64,000 nt of DNA, from positions 314,001 through 378,000 of the forward strand of contig NZ_JAHSTX010000002.1 of NCBI RefSeq assembly GCF_019145375.1. The letters run 5' to 3'. The notes beneath the pieces are model-generated. The model searched no databases, was not told the DNA's origin, and was given only the letters and a program-made list of their open reading frames with translations. Every line of letters begins with the position of its first letter. The stretch's first letter is position 1. Source of the DNA: Pseudomonas triticicola (GTDB taxonomy: Bacteria; Pseudomonadota; Gammaproteobacteria; Pseudomonadales; Pseudomonadaceae). A program made the position numbers and the translations under genes. This document shows, one piece after another, positions 29,312 to 37,900 of this stretch.

Positions 29312-29641
29312 ATGACCAAACGCGAAGCTCCAATCTACAAGGTGATTTTCCTCAACCAGGGCCAGGTGTTCGAAATGTACGCCAAGCAGATCTATCAAAG
29401 TGATCTGTGGGGTTTCCTGGAAGTTGAAGAATTCGTCTTTGGCGAGCGTACGCAAATGGTCGTCGATCCGAGCGAAGAAAAGCTCAAGGCGCAGTTCGAA
29501 GGCGTGGTGCGCAGTTTTGTGCCGATGCATTCGATCGTGCGCATCGACGAAGTCGAACGTCTGGGCACGCCGAAAATCAGCGAAGCCCGTGGCGCGGTCG
29601 GCAATGTCATGCCGTTTCCGATGCCGATGCCTGAAAAGTAA
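29312..29641 (+). CDS. DUF1820 family protein
   Basis: A 109-residue cytoplasmic protein of the DUF1820 family, conserved in pseudomonads between miaB and hemL (PA3979 position). Conserved parts are YKVIFLNQGQVFEMYAKQI, GFLEVEEFVFGE and SIVRIDEVERLGTPKISE; the tail is Pro/Met rich. The beta-strand-rich N-terminus suggests a small barrel. No function is established. ATG 29312 is preceded by a TATAGT-like -10 box at 29268-29273 in the divergent region with miaB. Confidence 0.88.
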   Translation: MTKREAPIYKVIFLNQGQVFEMYAKQIYQSDLWGFLEVEEFVFGERTQMVVDPSEEKLKAQFEGVVRSFVPMHSIVRIDEVERLGTPKISEARGAVGNVMPFPMPMPEK

Positions 29642-29664
29642 GCTTCAAGACCGCGTAGCCCCCA

Positions 29665-29740
29665 TTCGCGAGCAGGCTCGCTCCCACAGTAGATATCCAG
29701 TGTTCAGAAGATCCTCTGTGGGAGCGAGCCTGCTCGCGAA
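29665..29740. repeat. REP doublet (REPIN), inward order
   Basis: An inverted copy is followed by a direct copy of the GTGGGAGCGAGC element, with about 28 bases between. It sits between the convergent ends of the DUF1820 gene and the Sel1-repeat gene. Confidence 0.9.
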
Positions 29741-29765
29741 GAGGCCAGAAAGGTCGGCGCAAAAA

Positions 29766-30320
29766 TCAGGGAAGAGGTGAAAACGGCGTACGCCCATCGG
29801 CGTTCTGCAGTTCCATCAGGTATTTGCGGAAAATCTGCCCGAGCACCTGAGTGGCGGTTTCGAGATCTTCGCGGGACATCTTTTCCGAGACTTCGTCAGC
29901 CGTGTCCAATGCCTCTTCGGCACCGTTGACCGCTGCCATCTTCAGCACGATGTAGGCCTGGATATTGTTGGCCTGCACGCCTTCACCGTGGAAGAACATG
30001 CTGCCGAGCTTGTATTGCGCCTGGGCGTGGCCTTGCAACGAGGCCTTTTCGAAATAGGTCAGGGCTTGATTGAGGTCGCGCGGCGCGTTCTTGCCGTCGT
30101 AATAGAACTCACCCAACTCGTATTGCGCTTGCGCGTCCCCTTCGTCCGCCGCTTTCTGGCAGGCGGCCAGTGCCTGCGTGACGTCTTGCGGCTGAGTATT
30201 GAGGGTGCAACGACCCATCGCCGGGATCAACAACGAGTTGCCGCCTGCTTGTGCATGCGCGAGCAGGGGCTGAAGGAGCAACAGGCAGCCCAATGCAAGG
30301 GTGCGGCCGGTGCGGTTCAT
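29766..30320 (-). CDS. Exported Sel1-repeat protein
   Basis: A 184-residue protein with a signal peptide (residues 1-24, cleaved after AHAQA). Two Sel1-like helical repeats are visible (GDAQAQYELGEFYYDGKNAP and GHAQAQYKLGSMFFHGEG), followed by a helical end (EDLETATQVLGQIFRKYL). Such repeats bind proteins, so a periplasmic adaptor role is likely; the partner is unknown. The start ATG 30320 is chosen because it begins the signal peptide. Its counterpart in P. aeruginosa is PA3978, next to hemL as here. Confidence 0.88.
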   Translation of the reverse strand: MNRTGRTLALGCLLLLQPLLAHAQAGGNSLLIPAMGRCTLNTQPQDVTQALAACQKAADEGDAQAQYELGEFYYDGKNAPRDLNQALTYFEKASLQGHAQAQYKLGSMFFHGEGVQANNIQAYIVLKMAAVNGAEEALDTADEVSEKMSREDLETATQVLGQIFRKYLMELQNADGRTPFSPLP

Positions 30321-30506
30321 GGGAATCGACTTACCTCTGAAGGGCGCGCGGACCCGTCGAGGGATCCAATAAGCGCGCATTATGAAATAAGCAGGGCCAA
30401 CCTTACAAAGTCTTTACTCGTTTTTCTGCTGCGTGGGGAATATATCGCCCGATTCGGGCAGGATTTTCGCAGGCACGTCGGAAAAACCGAGCGGATGTAG
30501 GCGAAA

Positions 30507-30534
30507 GCTGACGCTGGCCATAGCCAACGTCAGC
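30507..30534 (-). terminator. Intrinsic terminator after hemL
   Basis: A 12-pair stem with arms GCTGACGTTGGC and GCCAGCGTCAGC and loop TATG lies about ten bases after the hemL stop on the minus strand. The tail is short (TTTCG), so termination may be partial. It ends the thiD-thiE-hemL group. Confidence 0.6.
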
Positions 30535-30544
30535 GGTACGGCGA

Positions 30545-31828
30545 TTATTTCAATGCGGCGAAGGCGCGCTCGGCGGCGTCCAGCGTCAGTTGCAGCTCGG
30601 CTTCGCCGTGGGCGATCGAGGTGAAACCGGCTTCGAACGCACTCGGTGCCAGGTACACGCCACCTTCCAGCATCAAGTGGAAGAAGCGACCGAACATTGC
30701 CGCGTCGCTGGCCATCACGTCGTCGAAGGTGACGATGTCGTCGGCGCCGCTGAAGTACAGACCGAACATGCCGCCGGCCTGAGTGGTCACGAACGGGATG
30801 CCCGCAGCATCGGCACGCTGTTGCAGACCGTCGAGCATGCGCGAGGTGTAGTCGGTCAATTCGGCGTGGAAGCCCGGGCGGCTGATCAGACGCAAAGTTG
30901 TCAGGCCGGCAGCCATCGCCAGCGGATTACCCGACAACGTACCGGCCTGATACACCGGGCCCAGTGGGGCGATGCGCTGCATGATCTCGCGTTTGCCACC
31001 GAAGCAGCCCACCGGCATGCCGCCGCCGATGATCTTGCCGAACGTGGTCAGGTCCGGCGTCACGCCGTAGTGCGCCTGGGCACCGCCGAGGGCGACGCGG
31101 AAACCGGTCATCACTTCGTCAAAAATCAGCACCACACCATGTTTGTCGCATAGCGAGCGCAGGCCTTCGAGGAAGCCCGGCGCTGGCGGCACGCAGTTCA
31201 TGTTGCCGGCGACCGGTTCGACGATGATGCACGCCACTTCCTCACCCACTTCAGCGAGCATCGCTTCAACCGCGTCGATGTCGTTGAACGGCAGGGTCAG
31301 GGTGTGTTTGGCGAAGGCTGCCGGCACGCCGGCCGAGCTCGGTACGCCCTGGGTCAGAGCGCCGGAACCGGCCTTGACCAGCAGGCTGTCGGAGTGGCCG
31401 TGGTAGCAGCCTTCGAACTTGATGATGCTGTCGCGACCGGTGTAACCACGGGCCAGACGGATCGCACTCATGGTCGCTTCGGTGCCGGAGCTGACCATGC
31501 GCACCATGTCCATCGACGGCACCAGCGAGCAGACCAGATCGGCCATCTCGGTTTCCATCGACGTCGGTGCACCGTAGGACAGGCCGTGTTGCAGCTGATT
31601 GCGCACCGCGTCGAGCACGTCCGGATGGCTGTGGCCGAGGATCATCGGGCCCCACGAACCCACGTAATCGACATAACGCTTGTCATCTTCGTCGGTGACG
31701 TAAGCGCCTTCGGCGTGTTTGAAGAACAGCGGGGTGCCGCCGACGCTCTTGAACGCGCGCACCGGCGAGTTGACGCCGCCGGGGATGTGTTTCTGAGCAT
31801 TGGCAAACAGGGTTTCGGAACGAGACAT
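30545..31828 (-). CDS. hemL: Glutamate-1-semialdehyde 2,1-aminomutase
   Basis: A 427-residue PLP enzyme that makes 5-aminolevulinate from glutamate-1-semialdehyde, the second step of C5-pathway haem synthesis. The cofactor lysine is in [16 protein letters not shown] (Lys265). Other family segments are [30 protein letters not shown] and EVMTGFRVA. Length and lysine position equal E. coli HemL. The start ATG 31828 has GAGAG upstream. It lies 15 bases after thiE on the same strand, the usual Pseudomonas arrangement. Confidence 0.97.
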   Translation of the reverse strand: MSRSETLFANAQKHIPGGVNSPVRAFKSVGGTPLFFKHAEGAYVTDEDDKRYVDYVGSWGPMILGHSHPDVLDAVRNQLQHGLSYGAPTSMETEMADLVCSLVPSMDMVRMVSSGTEATMSAIRLARGYTGRDSIIKFEGCYHGHSDSLLVKAGSGALTQGVPSSAGVPAAFAKHTLTLPFNDIDAVEAMLAEVGEEVACIIVEPVAGNMNCVPPAPGFLEGLRSLCDKHGVVLIFDEVMTGFRVALGGAQAHYGVTPDLTTFGKIIGGGMPVGCFGGKREIMQRIAPLGPVYQAGTLSGNPLAMAAGLTTLRLISRPGFHAELTDYTSRMLDGLQQRADAAGIPFVTTQAGGMFGLYFSGADDIVTFDDVMASDAAMFGRFFHLMLEGGVYLAPSAFEAGFTSIAHGEAELQLTLDAAERAFAALK

Positions 31829-31843
31829 GATCGGGCTCTCAAA

Positions 31844-32467
31844 TCAGATTTTCAGAAGTTCGTTGAAGGCGCGGGCGCGGCGGGTCACTTCGGCGCTGCT
31901 CTCGGCGCCGAACAAACCGTGGATCACGGCGAGCAGATCGACACCGTGCTCGACCAGCGGCGCGGCGTTATCGAGGGTGATGCCGCCAATCGCGCAGATC
32001 GGCAAGTGCAGCGTGCGTTTGGCTTCGTCGAGCAAGTCGAGGCTGCAACTCGGCGCACCGGGTTTGGTGGTGGAATTGAAGAAGCGGCCGAAGGCAACGT
32101 AACTCGCGCCTTCTTTGGCAGCCTGTTCGGCCAGAGCGATTTGCCCATGGCAAGTCGAACCGATGATCGCTTTCGAACCGAGCAGGGCGCGGGTCGGCGA
32201 GAGCGGGCCGTCGGTCTGGCCCAAGTGCACGCCGACGTTGAGGCGTGCGGCCAGCTCGGCGTCATCGTTGATGATCAGTTGCGTCTTGTAGCGCTCGCAC
32301 AGGTTGCGCAACGCCTCGGCCTCGCGCAGACGGCGGGCCTCGTCGCTGCTCTTGTCGCGGTATTGCAGCAGGGTGACGCCGCCGTCGAGCGCCGCCTCCA
32401 CGTAAGACAGAAACTTGCCGGTCAGCAACTGGCTGTCGGTAATGGCATACAGGCCACGGAGTTTCAT
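31844..32467 (-). CDS. thiE: Thiamine-phosphate synthase
   Basis: A 207-residue TIM-barrel enzyme that joins HMP-pyrophosphate and thiazole phosphate to thiamine phosphate. Family motifs are [38 protein letters not shown] and [13 protein letters not shown]. The start is ATG 32467, 18 bases after the thiD stop. No TPP riboswitch was seen before thiD, so this copy is probably not under that control. Confidence 0.95.
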   Translation of the reverse strand: MKLRGLYAITDSQLLTGKFLSYVEAALDGGVTLLQYRDKSSDEARRLREAEALRNLCERYKTQLIINDDAELAARLNVGVHLGQTDGPLSPTRALLGSKAIIGSTCHGQIALAEQAAKEGASYVAFGRFFNSTTKPGAPSCSLDLLDEAKRTLHLPICAIGGITLDNAAPLVEHGVDLLAVIHGLFGAESSAEVTRRARAFNELLKI

Positions 32468-32485
32468 CGGGCAGACCTCACGACG

Positions 32486-33283
32486 TTACGAGCAGAAATC
32501 CAGCGGCAGGCGACGCGGCACGAACTGGCCTTTGCCCAGTTGTTCGGCATCGCGCAGCGTCCGCCAGGTGTAATCCAGCGCACTGCGCACGGCACTGGCC
32601 AAGTGCTCGCCCTGAGCCAGGCGACCGGCCAAAGCGCTGGCCAATGTGCAACCGGAGCCGTGATAGCTGCCCGGCAGGCGCTGGCAGATAAAGGTTTCGC
32701 GCAGGCCGTCGCGGCTGTACACGCGGTTATGGATTTCAGTTTCGTCGCCATGGCCGCCGGTAATCAGCAGGTTTTTGACGAATGGCAGGAGTTTTTCCGC
32801 GCACTCGTCGGCTGTGCCTTCGGGCAGTTCGGCGAGGATGCGCGCTTCAGGAAGATTGGGCGTGGCAATGATCGACAGCGGCAGCAGACGCTCGCGCATC
32901 GCGTAGCCGACCTCGTCCTTGCCCAGGCGTCCGCCGCCGCCGGCACGCAGCACCGGATCGCAGACCACTGGCAGATGCGGGTGCGCCGAGAGCAGTTCGA
33001 CGACCGTGTCGACCATCTCCAGCGAGCCGAGCATGCCCAGTTTCACTGCGGCGACTTCGGAGTCATTGAGCACGGCGTTGGCCTGGGCCAGTACCCACTC
33101 ACGGTCGAGGACGCGGAAGTCCGTGACGTTTACGGTGTCTTGCACGGTCAGGGCGGTGACGGCCGGAGCCGCATGGCAACCCTGCGCGAGCAAGGCTTCG
33201 ATATCTGCCTGCAAGCCGGCGCCACCACTGGGGTCGTGGCCGGAGAGACAGAGGACAACGGGGCGGGAGCTGTAGATATTCAT
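32486..33283 (-). CDS. thiD: Hydroxymethylpyrimidine/phosphomethylpyrimidine kinase
   Basis: A 265-residue ribokinase-fold enzyme phosphorylating HMP and HMP-phosphate for thiamine synthesis. It shows the family start LCLSGHDPSGGAGLQADIEAL, the middle VVCDPVLRAGGGG and the C-terminal GSGCTLASALAGRLAQGEHL with the anion-hole and catalytic aspartate region. The start ATG 33283 is preferred over an in-frame codon at 33304. It is divergent from ladS, across about 300 bases. Confidence 0.95.
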   Translation of the reverse strand: MNIYSSRPVVLCLSGHDPSGGAGLQADIEALLAQGCHAAPAVTALTVQDTVNVTDFRVLDREWVLAQANAVLNDSEVAAVKLGMLGSLEMVDTVVELLSAHPHLPVVCDPVLRAGGGGRLGKDEVGYAMRERLLPLSIIATPNLPEARILAELPEGTADECAEKLLPFVKNLLITGGHGDETEIHNRVYSRDGLRETFICQRLPGSYHGSGCTLASALAGRLAQGEHLASAVRSALDYTWRTLRDAEQLGKGQFVPRRLPLDFCS

Positions 33284-33342
33284 GGTGCGCGAGCTTACCA
33301 CCAAAGCTGATTTTGGGGTGTGGGTGGCAGAGCAAGATAAAT

Positions 33343-33370
33343 GCAGGAGCTACCGGAGGCTGCGATCTTT
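33343..33370. repeat. Degenerate REP element (GGAGCTACCGGAGGCTGCGA type)
   Basis: The stretch reads like the common P. fluorescens element with GGAGCTGCCGAAGGCTGCGATC, here with changes. It lies in the thiD-ladS spacer. The rest of 33284-33584 holds the divergent promoters; I see no riboswitch or further gene there. Confidence 0.6.
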
Positions 33371-33584
33371 GACGTTCCTGACCATTCCAACAGCTCTATC
33401 TCGGTGCTTTGCCCTGGAACGCCCGTTCTAGAGCCGTTGTAGGAAAAATTTCCATGGTGCTCAATGGCCATCAACGGCTATGCTAGGCTGGATCCAAACA
33501 ATCACAGGTAATACCGGTTTTACGTCTACTCAAAGGGAATGGGGGGCTTCCTGACACAACCGGACGAGCCACGCTGGGGCTTCA

Positions 33585-35936
33585 ATGCGCTATTTGCTGA
33601 TGTTGCTGTTCTGCTTGCCCCTCATGGCGAGCGCCGTCGAATTCGACGAATTCACCCAGAGCCTGCCACTGGGCCGATCGCTGCAAGTGTTCGAAGACCC
33701 GAGCGGTCAGGCGACGATTGCCGACGTCCGCGCGCAAGACGCCGCCGGCCAGTTCAGAACCCACGACAAAGCCACGCTCAACGCCGGTTACTCGCGTTCG
33801 GCATTCTGGCTGAAGATCGACCTGCATTACCGCCCGAGCAACCCGGCCGCCCAGCGCACCTGGCTACTGGAACTGGCGTATCCGCCACTCGATCACCTCG
33901 ATCTTTACTTGCCCGACGCCACCGGTGCCTACCGACTGGTGCGCCAGACCGGCGATGCGTTGCCCTTCGCCAGTCGCGAGATCCGCCAGAACAACTACCT
34001 GTTCGACCTACCCTTCAAACCGGATCAACAGCAGACGCTGTACCTGCGACTGGCCAGCGAAGGCTCGATCCAGGCGCCGGTGACGTTGTGGTCGAGTACC
34101 GCGTACCTCGAAGACCAACCGGTGCGCCTGTATGTGCTCGGCATCATTTATGGCGTGCTGCTGGGGATGCTGGTCTACAACCTGTTCATCTACCTGAGCG
34201 TGCGCGACACCAGTTACCTCTATTACATCTTCTATATCGGCTCGTTCGGCCTCTATCAATTGTCTGTAAATGGCGCGGCGGTTGAGTATTTCTGGCCGGA
34301 CAACCCATGGTGGGCCAACGCCGCGACGCCGTTCTTCATCGGTTGCGCCGGGCTGTTCGGCAGCCAGTTCGCCCGCACTTTCCTGCAGACCAAGACCCAC
34401 AGCCCTTGGCTGGATCGCTTGCTGATCGGCCTGATTGTCTTCAGTGCGCTGGTGATCGGCCTGTCGCTGATGACCAGTTACGCCTTGGCCCTGCGCCTGG
34501 CCACCACACTGGCCCTGACCTTCACCGTGGTGATCTTCGCCGCCGGGATTCTTGCCTGGTGGCGCGGCCTGCGCGTGGCGCGTTACTTCATCATCGCCTG
34601 GTCGGCGTTCCTGCTCGGCGGCATCGTCAACACGCTGATGGTGCTGGGTCTGCTGCCCAACGTGTTCCTGACCATGTACGCCAGCCAGATCGGCTCGGCC
34701 ATCGAGGTGGCGCTGCTGTCGCTGGCGCTGGCCGATCGCATCAACGCCATGCGCGAACAACAGGCGCAGACCTTGTTCGACGCCGGGCAGAAACTCGAAG
34801 TGCTCAACCAGCAACTGGCCCACAGCAACAAGCTCAAGGACGAATTCCTCGCCACGCTGACCCACGAACTGCGCACGCCGATGAATGGGGTGATCGGTTC
34901 GCTGGAGCTGATGCAGACCGTCGACCTCGATCCCGAGCTTGAGCAATATCAACAGACCGCCGCCGGTTCTGCTCGCGACATGATGCGCATGGTCAATGGC
35001 ATCCTCACGCTCACTGAATTGCAGGCCGGCAAGCTCAAGGCGACGCCGGGCAGTTTCAGCCTGCGCGCAGTGGTCGAGGCGTTGCGCGTGCAGTTCGAAG
35101 GCAATGCAGCGAGCAAGTCGCTGGACTTCAAGGTCGAGGTGCTGCCGACCCTGCCGGATCGCTTGCTCGGCGACAGCGCGAAACTGGCGCAGTGCCTGGA
35201 ATGCCTGCTGGACAATGCGATCAAGTTCACCCGCGTCGGCGGGTTGGCGCTGCGCGTCACCGGGCGGCCGTCGGCGGATGAGCGCATGGCGCTGTCGTTT
35301 GCGGTGATCGACACCGGTATCGGTTTCACTGATCTGGGCGAGGCGACCCTGTATCAGCGTTTCTTCCAGCTCGACGGTTCGATGACTCGCGAATACGGCG
35401 GCCTGGGGGTGGGTCTGGCGATCTGTCGGCAACTGGTCGAATTGCTCGGCGGCAAACTCACCCACCGCTCCGAGCCCGGAAGCGGCAGCCGCTTCCAGCT
35501 CGATGTCGAATTCGAACTGCCCGTGATCGAAACACCTGCGGATCAGCCGACCCGCGATTGCACGCGTGCGCCGCAGGACTGCACGGTGCTGCTGGTGGAC
35601 GACAACAGCGTCAACCAACTGGTGATGCGCGGCATGTTGCTCAAGCTCGGTTTCCGCGTGCGCAGCGCTGATAACGGCGCCGCTGCGCTGGACTGCCTGC
35701 AACGGGAAAGCTTCGATGCGGTGCTGATCGACTGCCAGTTGCCCAGCCACGAAGGCGCATCGCTGTGCTGCCAGATCCACGCGCTGCCGGGCTGCGCGCA
35801 CCTGCCGGTGTTCATGTTGGCGCTGGGCGCGGATCGCGAGCAATGCGCGCCGGGCGCGGCGATCGACTATCTGCCCAAACCGGTGAAATTCGAGGATCTG
35901 CAAGCTGCATTGCAGCGCCGCGTGCTCAGCTGCTGA
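33585..35936 (+). CDS. ladS: Hybrid sensor histidine kinase LadS
   Basis: A 783-residue inner-membrane sensor. A signal peptide (1-18) is followed by a periplasmic 7TMR-DISMED2 domain (about 25-165), the seven-helix 7TMR-DISM region (about 180-385), a HisKA dimerisation domain with the phospho-acceptor in LTHELRTPMNG (His427), an HATPase domain (DNAIKFTR, DTGIGF, GGLGVGLAIC) and a C-terminal receiver domain (VLLVDDNSVNQ) with Asp716. In P. aeruginosa LadS (PA3974, also beside thiD) feeds phosphate to the GacS/GacA-Rsm cascade through a calcium-responsive DISMED2 domain, promoting biofilm and repressing acute-virulence traits. Domain order, length and position support the same name. Confidence 0.9.
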   Translation: MRYLLMLLFCLPLMASAVEFDEFTQSLPLGRSLQVFEDPSGQATIADVRAQDAAGQFRTHDKATLNAGYSRSAFWLKIDLHYRPSNPAAQRTWLLELAYPPLDHLDLYLPDATGAYRLVRQTGDALPFASREIRQNNYLFDLPFKPDQQQTLYLRLASEGSIQAPVTLWSSTAYLEDQPVRLYVLGIIYGVLLGMLVYNLFIYLSVRDTSYLYYIFYIGSFGLYQLSVNGAAVEYFWPDNPWWANAATPFFIGCAGLFGSQFARTFLQTKTHSPWLDRLLIGLIVFSALVIGLSLMTSYALALRLATTLALTFTVVIFAAGILAWWRGLRVARYFIIAWSAFLLGGIVNTLMVLGLLPNVFLTMYASQIGSAIEVALLSLALADRINAMREQQAQTLFDAGQKLEVLNQQLAHSNKLKDEFLATLTHELRTPMNGVIGSLELMQTVDLDPELEQYQQTAAGSARDMMRMVNGILTLTELQAGKLKATPGSFSLRAVVEALRVQFEGNAASKSLDFKVEVLPTLPDRLLGDSAKLAQCLECLLDNAIKFTRVGGLALRVTGRPSADERMALSFAVIDTGIGFTDLGEATLYQRFFQLDGSMTREYGGLGVGLAICRQLVELLGGKLTHRSEPGSGSRFQLDVEFELPVIETPADQPTRDCTRAPQDCTVLLVDDNSVNQLVMRGMLLKLGFRVRSADNGAAALDCLQRESFDAVLIDCQLPSHEGASLCCQIHALPGCAHLPVFMLALGADREQCAPGAAIDYLPKPVKFEDLQAALQRRVLSC

Positions 35937-35986
35937 TGGGGTAAAAGCGCCGCAAAAACGGCGCGTATGACACTTTGTTCAAAAAA

Positions 35987-36007
35987 GCACCAGTGCTTAA
36001 CTGGTGC
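35987..36007. other. Inverted repeat upstream of the aidB-like gene
   Basis: Arms GCACCAGT (35987-35994) and ACTGGTGC (36000-36007) with loop GCTTA are preceded by A6. Read leftward it looks like an intrinsic terminator with a T6 tail; read rightward it could be an operator 25 bases before the aidB-like ATG. A second inverted repeat (GCGCCG / CGGCGC) at about 35947-35964 may end ladS. Confidence 0.4.
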
Positions 36008-36031
36008 CATTGCTGAACACGGAGTGCCGTC

Positions 36032-37681
36032 ATGAACCTGCATCAGTTCGCCGAAACCCACGAAGTCACCAATCAGCCGCCATCGCTGGACGGCACCAAC
36101 CTGTACCGCATCGACCTGCCGTTACAGGAGTGGTCGCGGCGTTTTGGTGCCGGTTGGGCCGAGTCGCGCATCGATGCCTATGGCGCACTGGCGGGTGGGC
36201 CGCTGATGGATGCGGGGTTTCTCGCCAACCAGAACAAACCGCTGTTTGCCAGCCATGATCGCTACGGCCATCGCATCGATCTGGTCGAGTTTCACCCGGC
36301 TTACCACCAGCTGATGCGCACCGCGATCGAACATGGCCTGACCTCGCTGCCTTGGGCACACCCGCAGGACGGCGCGCATGTCGCCCGCGCTTCGATGACC
36401 TATCTGCACAGCCAGGCCGAGGCCGGCAGTGGTTGCCCGCTGACCATGACCTTCGCCAGCGTGCCGGCCCTGCGCTTGCAGCCGGAGCTGGCCGAGCAGT
36501 GGCTGCCGAAAGTCCTCGCCACCGAATACGATCCGCGCAACGTCGGCATGGCGCACAAGGCCGGCGTGACCATCGGCATGGCGATGACCGAGAAGCAGGG
36601 CGGCACCGACGTTCGCGCCAACACCACCAAAGCCTATCCGGTCGGCGCCAGTGGTCCGGGTCAGGCTTATGAACTGGTCGGGCACAAGTGGTTCTGCTCG
36701 GCGCCGATGTGCGACGCCTTCCTGACATTGGCGCAAACCGACAAGGGCTTGAGTTGCTTCATGCTGCCGCGCCATCGCCCGGACGACACGCGCAATCAGT
36801 TCTACATCCAGCGTCTGAAAAACAAACTCGGCAACCAGTCCAACGCCTCCAGCGAAGTGGAGTTTCGTGGGGCGCTGGCATGGATGATCGGTGAAGAAGG
36901 GCGCGGCGTGCCGACCATTATCGAGATGGTGGCGATGACCCGTTTCGATTGCATGGTCGGCTCCAGTTCGCTGATGCGCCAGGCACTGACCCAGGCCAGC
37001 CATCACTGCGCGCACCGCAAGGTCGGCGGCAAACTGCTCAGCGAACAGCCGCTGATGCAAAACGTACTTGCCGATCTGGCCCTGGAAAGCGAAGCCGCGC
37101 TGGCCCTGAGTCTGCGCATGGGCAAGGCACTGGATCATCTGGATGATCGCCACGAAGCGCAGTTCGCGCGGCTGGTGACGGCAGTGGGCAAATACTGGAT
37201 CTGCAAACGTGCGCCAGGAATGATCAACGAAGCCGCCGAATGCATGGGCGGCGCCGGTTATGTCGAAGACAGCATCCTGCCGCGCCTTTACCGCGAAGCG
37301 CCGGTGAATTCGACGTGGGAAGGGTCGGGGAATGTGCAATGTCTCGACGTACTACGCGCGCTGTCGAAGGAGCCGGGCGTGCTCGATGTGCTGTTCAGCG
37401 AACTGGGCGATGGCCATGGCGACAAGGGTCTGGCCGCGCATATCCAGCAGTTGCAGGCGCAGTTCAAGGACACCAGTGACATTCAGTATCGGGCGCGGCA
37501 GCTGACCGAAGACATCGCGCTCGGGTTGCAGGCCAGGCTTCTGTTGGAGGCGGGGAATTCGGCGGTCAGTGATGCTTTCATTGCCAGCCGTCTGAGCGGT
37601 GGCGGTCGCGTCTATGGCGCGTTGCCGCGTGGGCTGGACGTTGAAGCGATCGTCGCCCGCTCGACTCCACAGCTTTTCTGA
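36032..37681 (+). CDS. AidB-like acyl-CoA dehydrogenase
   Basis: A 549-residue flavoprotein of the acyl-CoA-dehydrogenase family, most like E. coli AidB (541): VRFHPAW-like LVEFHPAYHQLM, PLTMTFASVPAL, GMAMTEKQGGTDVRANTT, LVGHKWFCSAPMCDAFL, KLGNQSNASSEVEF and REAPVNSTWEGSGNVQCLDVLR are shared. AidB is induced by alkylating agents and binds DNA; its substrate is unsettled. Nothing in the sequence shows an Ada-type control. The start ATG 36032 has GGAG upstream. P. aeruginosa PA3972 is the counterpart. The gene is a single unit between ladS and a REP doublet. Confidence 0.87.
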   Translation: MNLHQFAETHEVTNQPPSLDGTNLYRIDLPLQEWSRRFGAGWAESRIDAYGALAGGPLMDAGFLANQNKPLFASHDRYGHRIDLVEFHPAYHQLMRTAIEHGLTSLPWAHPQDGAHVARASMTYLHSQAEAGSGCPLTMTFASVPALRLQPELAEQWLPKVLATEYDPRNVGMAHKAGVTIGMAMTEKQGGTDVRANTTKAYPVGASGPGQAYELVGHKWFCSAPMCDAFLTLAQTDKGLSCFMLPRHRPDDTRNQFYIQRLKNKLGNQSNASSEVEFRGALAWMIGEEGRGVPTIIEMVAMTRFDCMVGSSSLMRQALTQASHHCAHRKVGGKLLSEQPLMQNVLADLALESEAALALSLRMGKALDHLDDRHEAQFARLVTAVGKYWICKRAPGMINEAAECMGGAGYVEDSILPRLYREAPVNSTWEGSGNVQCLDVLRALSKEPGVLDVLFSELGDGHGDKGLAAHIQQLQAQFKDTSDIQYRARQLTEDIALGLQARLLLEAGNSAVSDAFIASRLSGGGRVYGALPRGLDVEAIVARSTPQLF

Positions 37682-37699
37682 CCCACCTCAAATCTCCCC

Positions 37700-37791
37700 C
37701 TGTGGGAGCGAGCCTGCTCGCGAAAACGGTGTGTCAGTCGACATCTTTATTGGATGATCCACCGCATTCGCGAGCAGGCTCGCTCCCACAG
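37700..37791. repeat. REP doublet (REPIN), outward order
   Basis: Direct then inverted copies of the GTGGGAGCGAGC element about 40 bases apart, the same order as at 2471. It is between the aidB-like gene and amn. Confidence 0.9.
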
Positions 37792-37900
37792 GGGACATCA
37801 TTGATCTGCAGATTTAAGTATCGCCACAACGCCACTGTTCCCGTGCGTCCACGATGCAGGCAAGATGAAGCTCTGCAAGTCAGAACACAGGAAGCTGATC

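Noticed and set aside
29766..30380. Longer start for the Sel1-repeat protein at 30380
   Set aside because: The extra 20 residues are basic and would bury the clear signal peptide that starts at 30320.
33284..33584. TPP riboswitch before thiD
   Set aside because: I searched the spacer for the conserved CTGAGA and ACCTGATCTGG-type parts on the thiD strand and found none.
33400..33584. A Rsm-type small RNA next to ladS
   Set aside because: No cluster of GGA hairpins or terminator is seen in the spacer; the known Rsm RNAs are located elsewhere in Pseudomonas.
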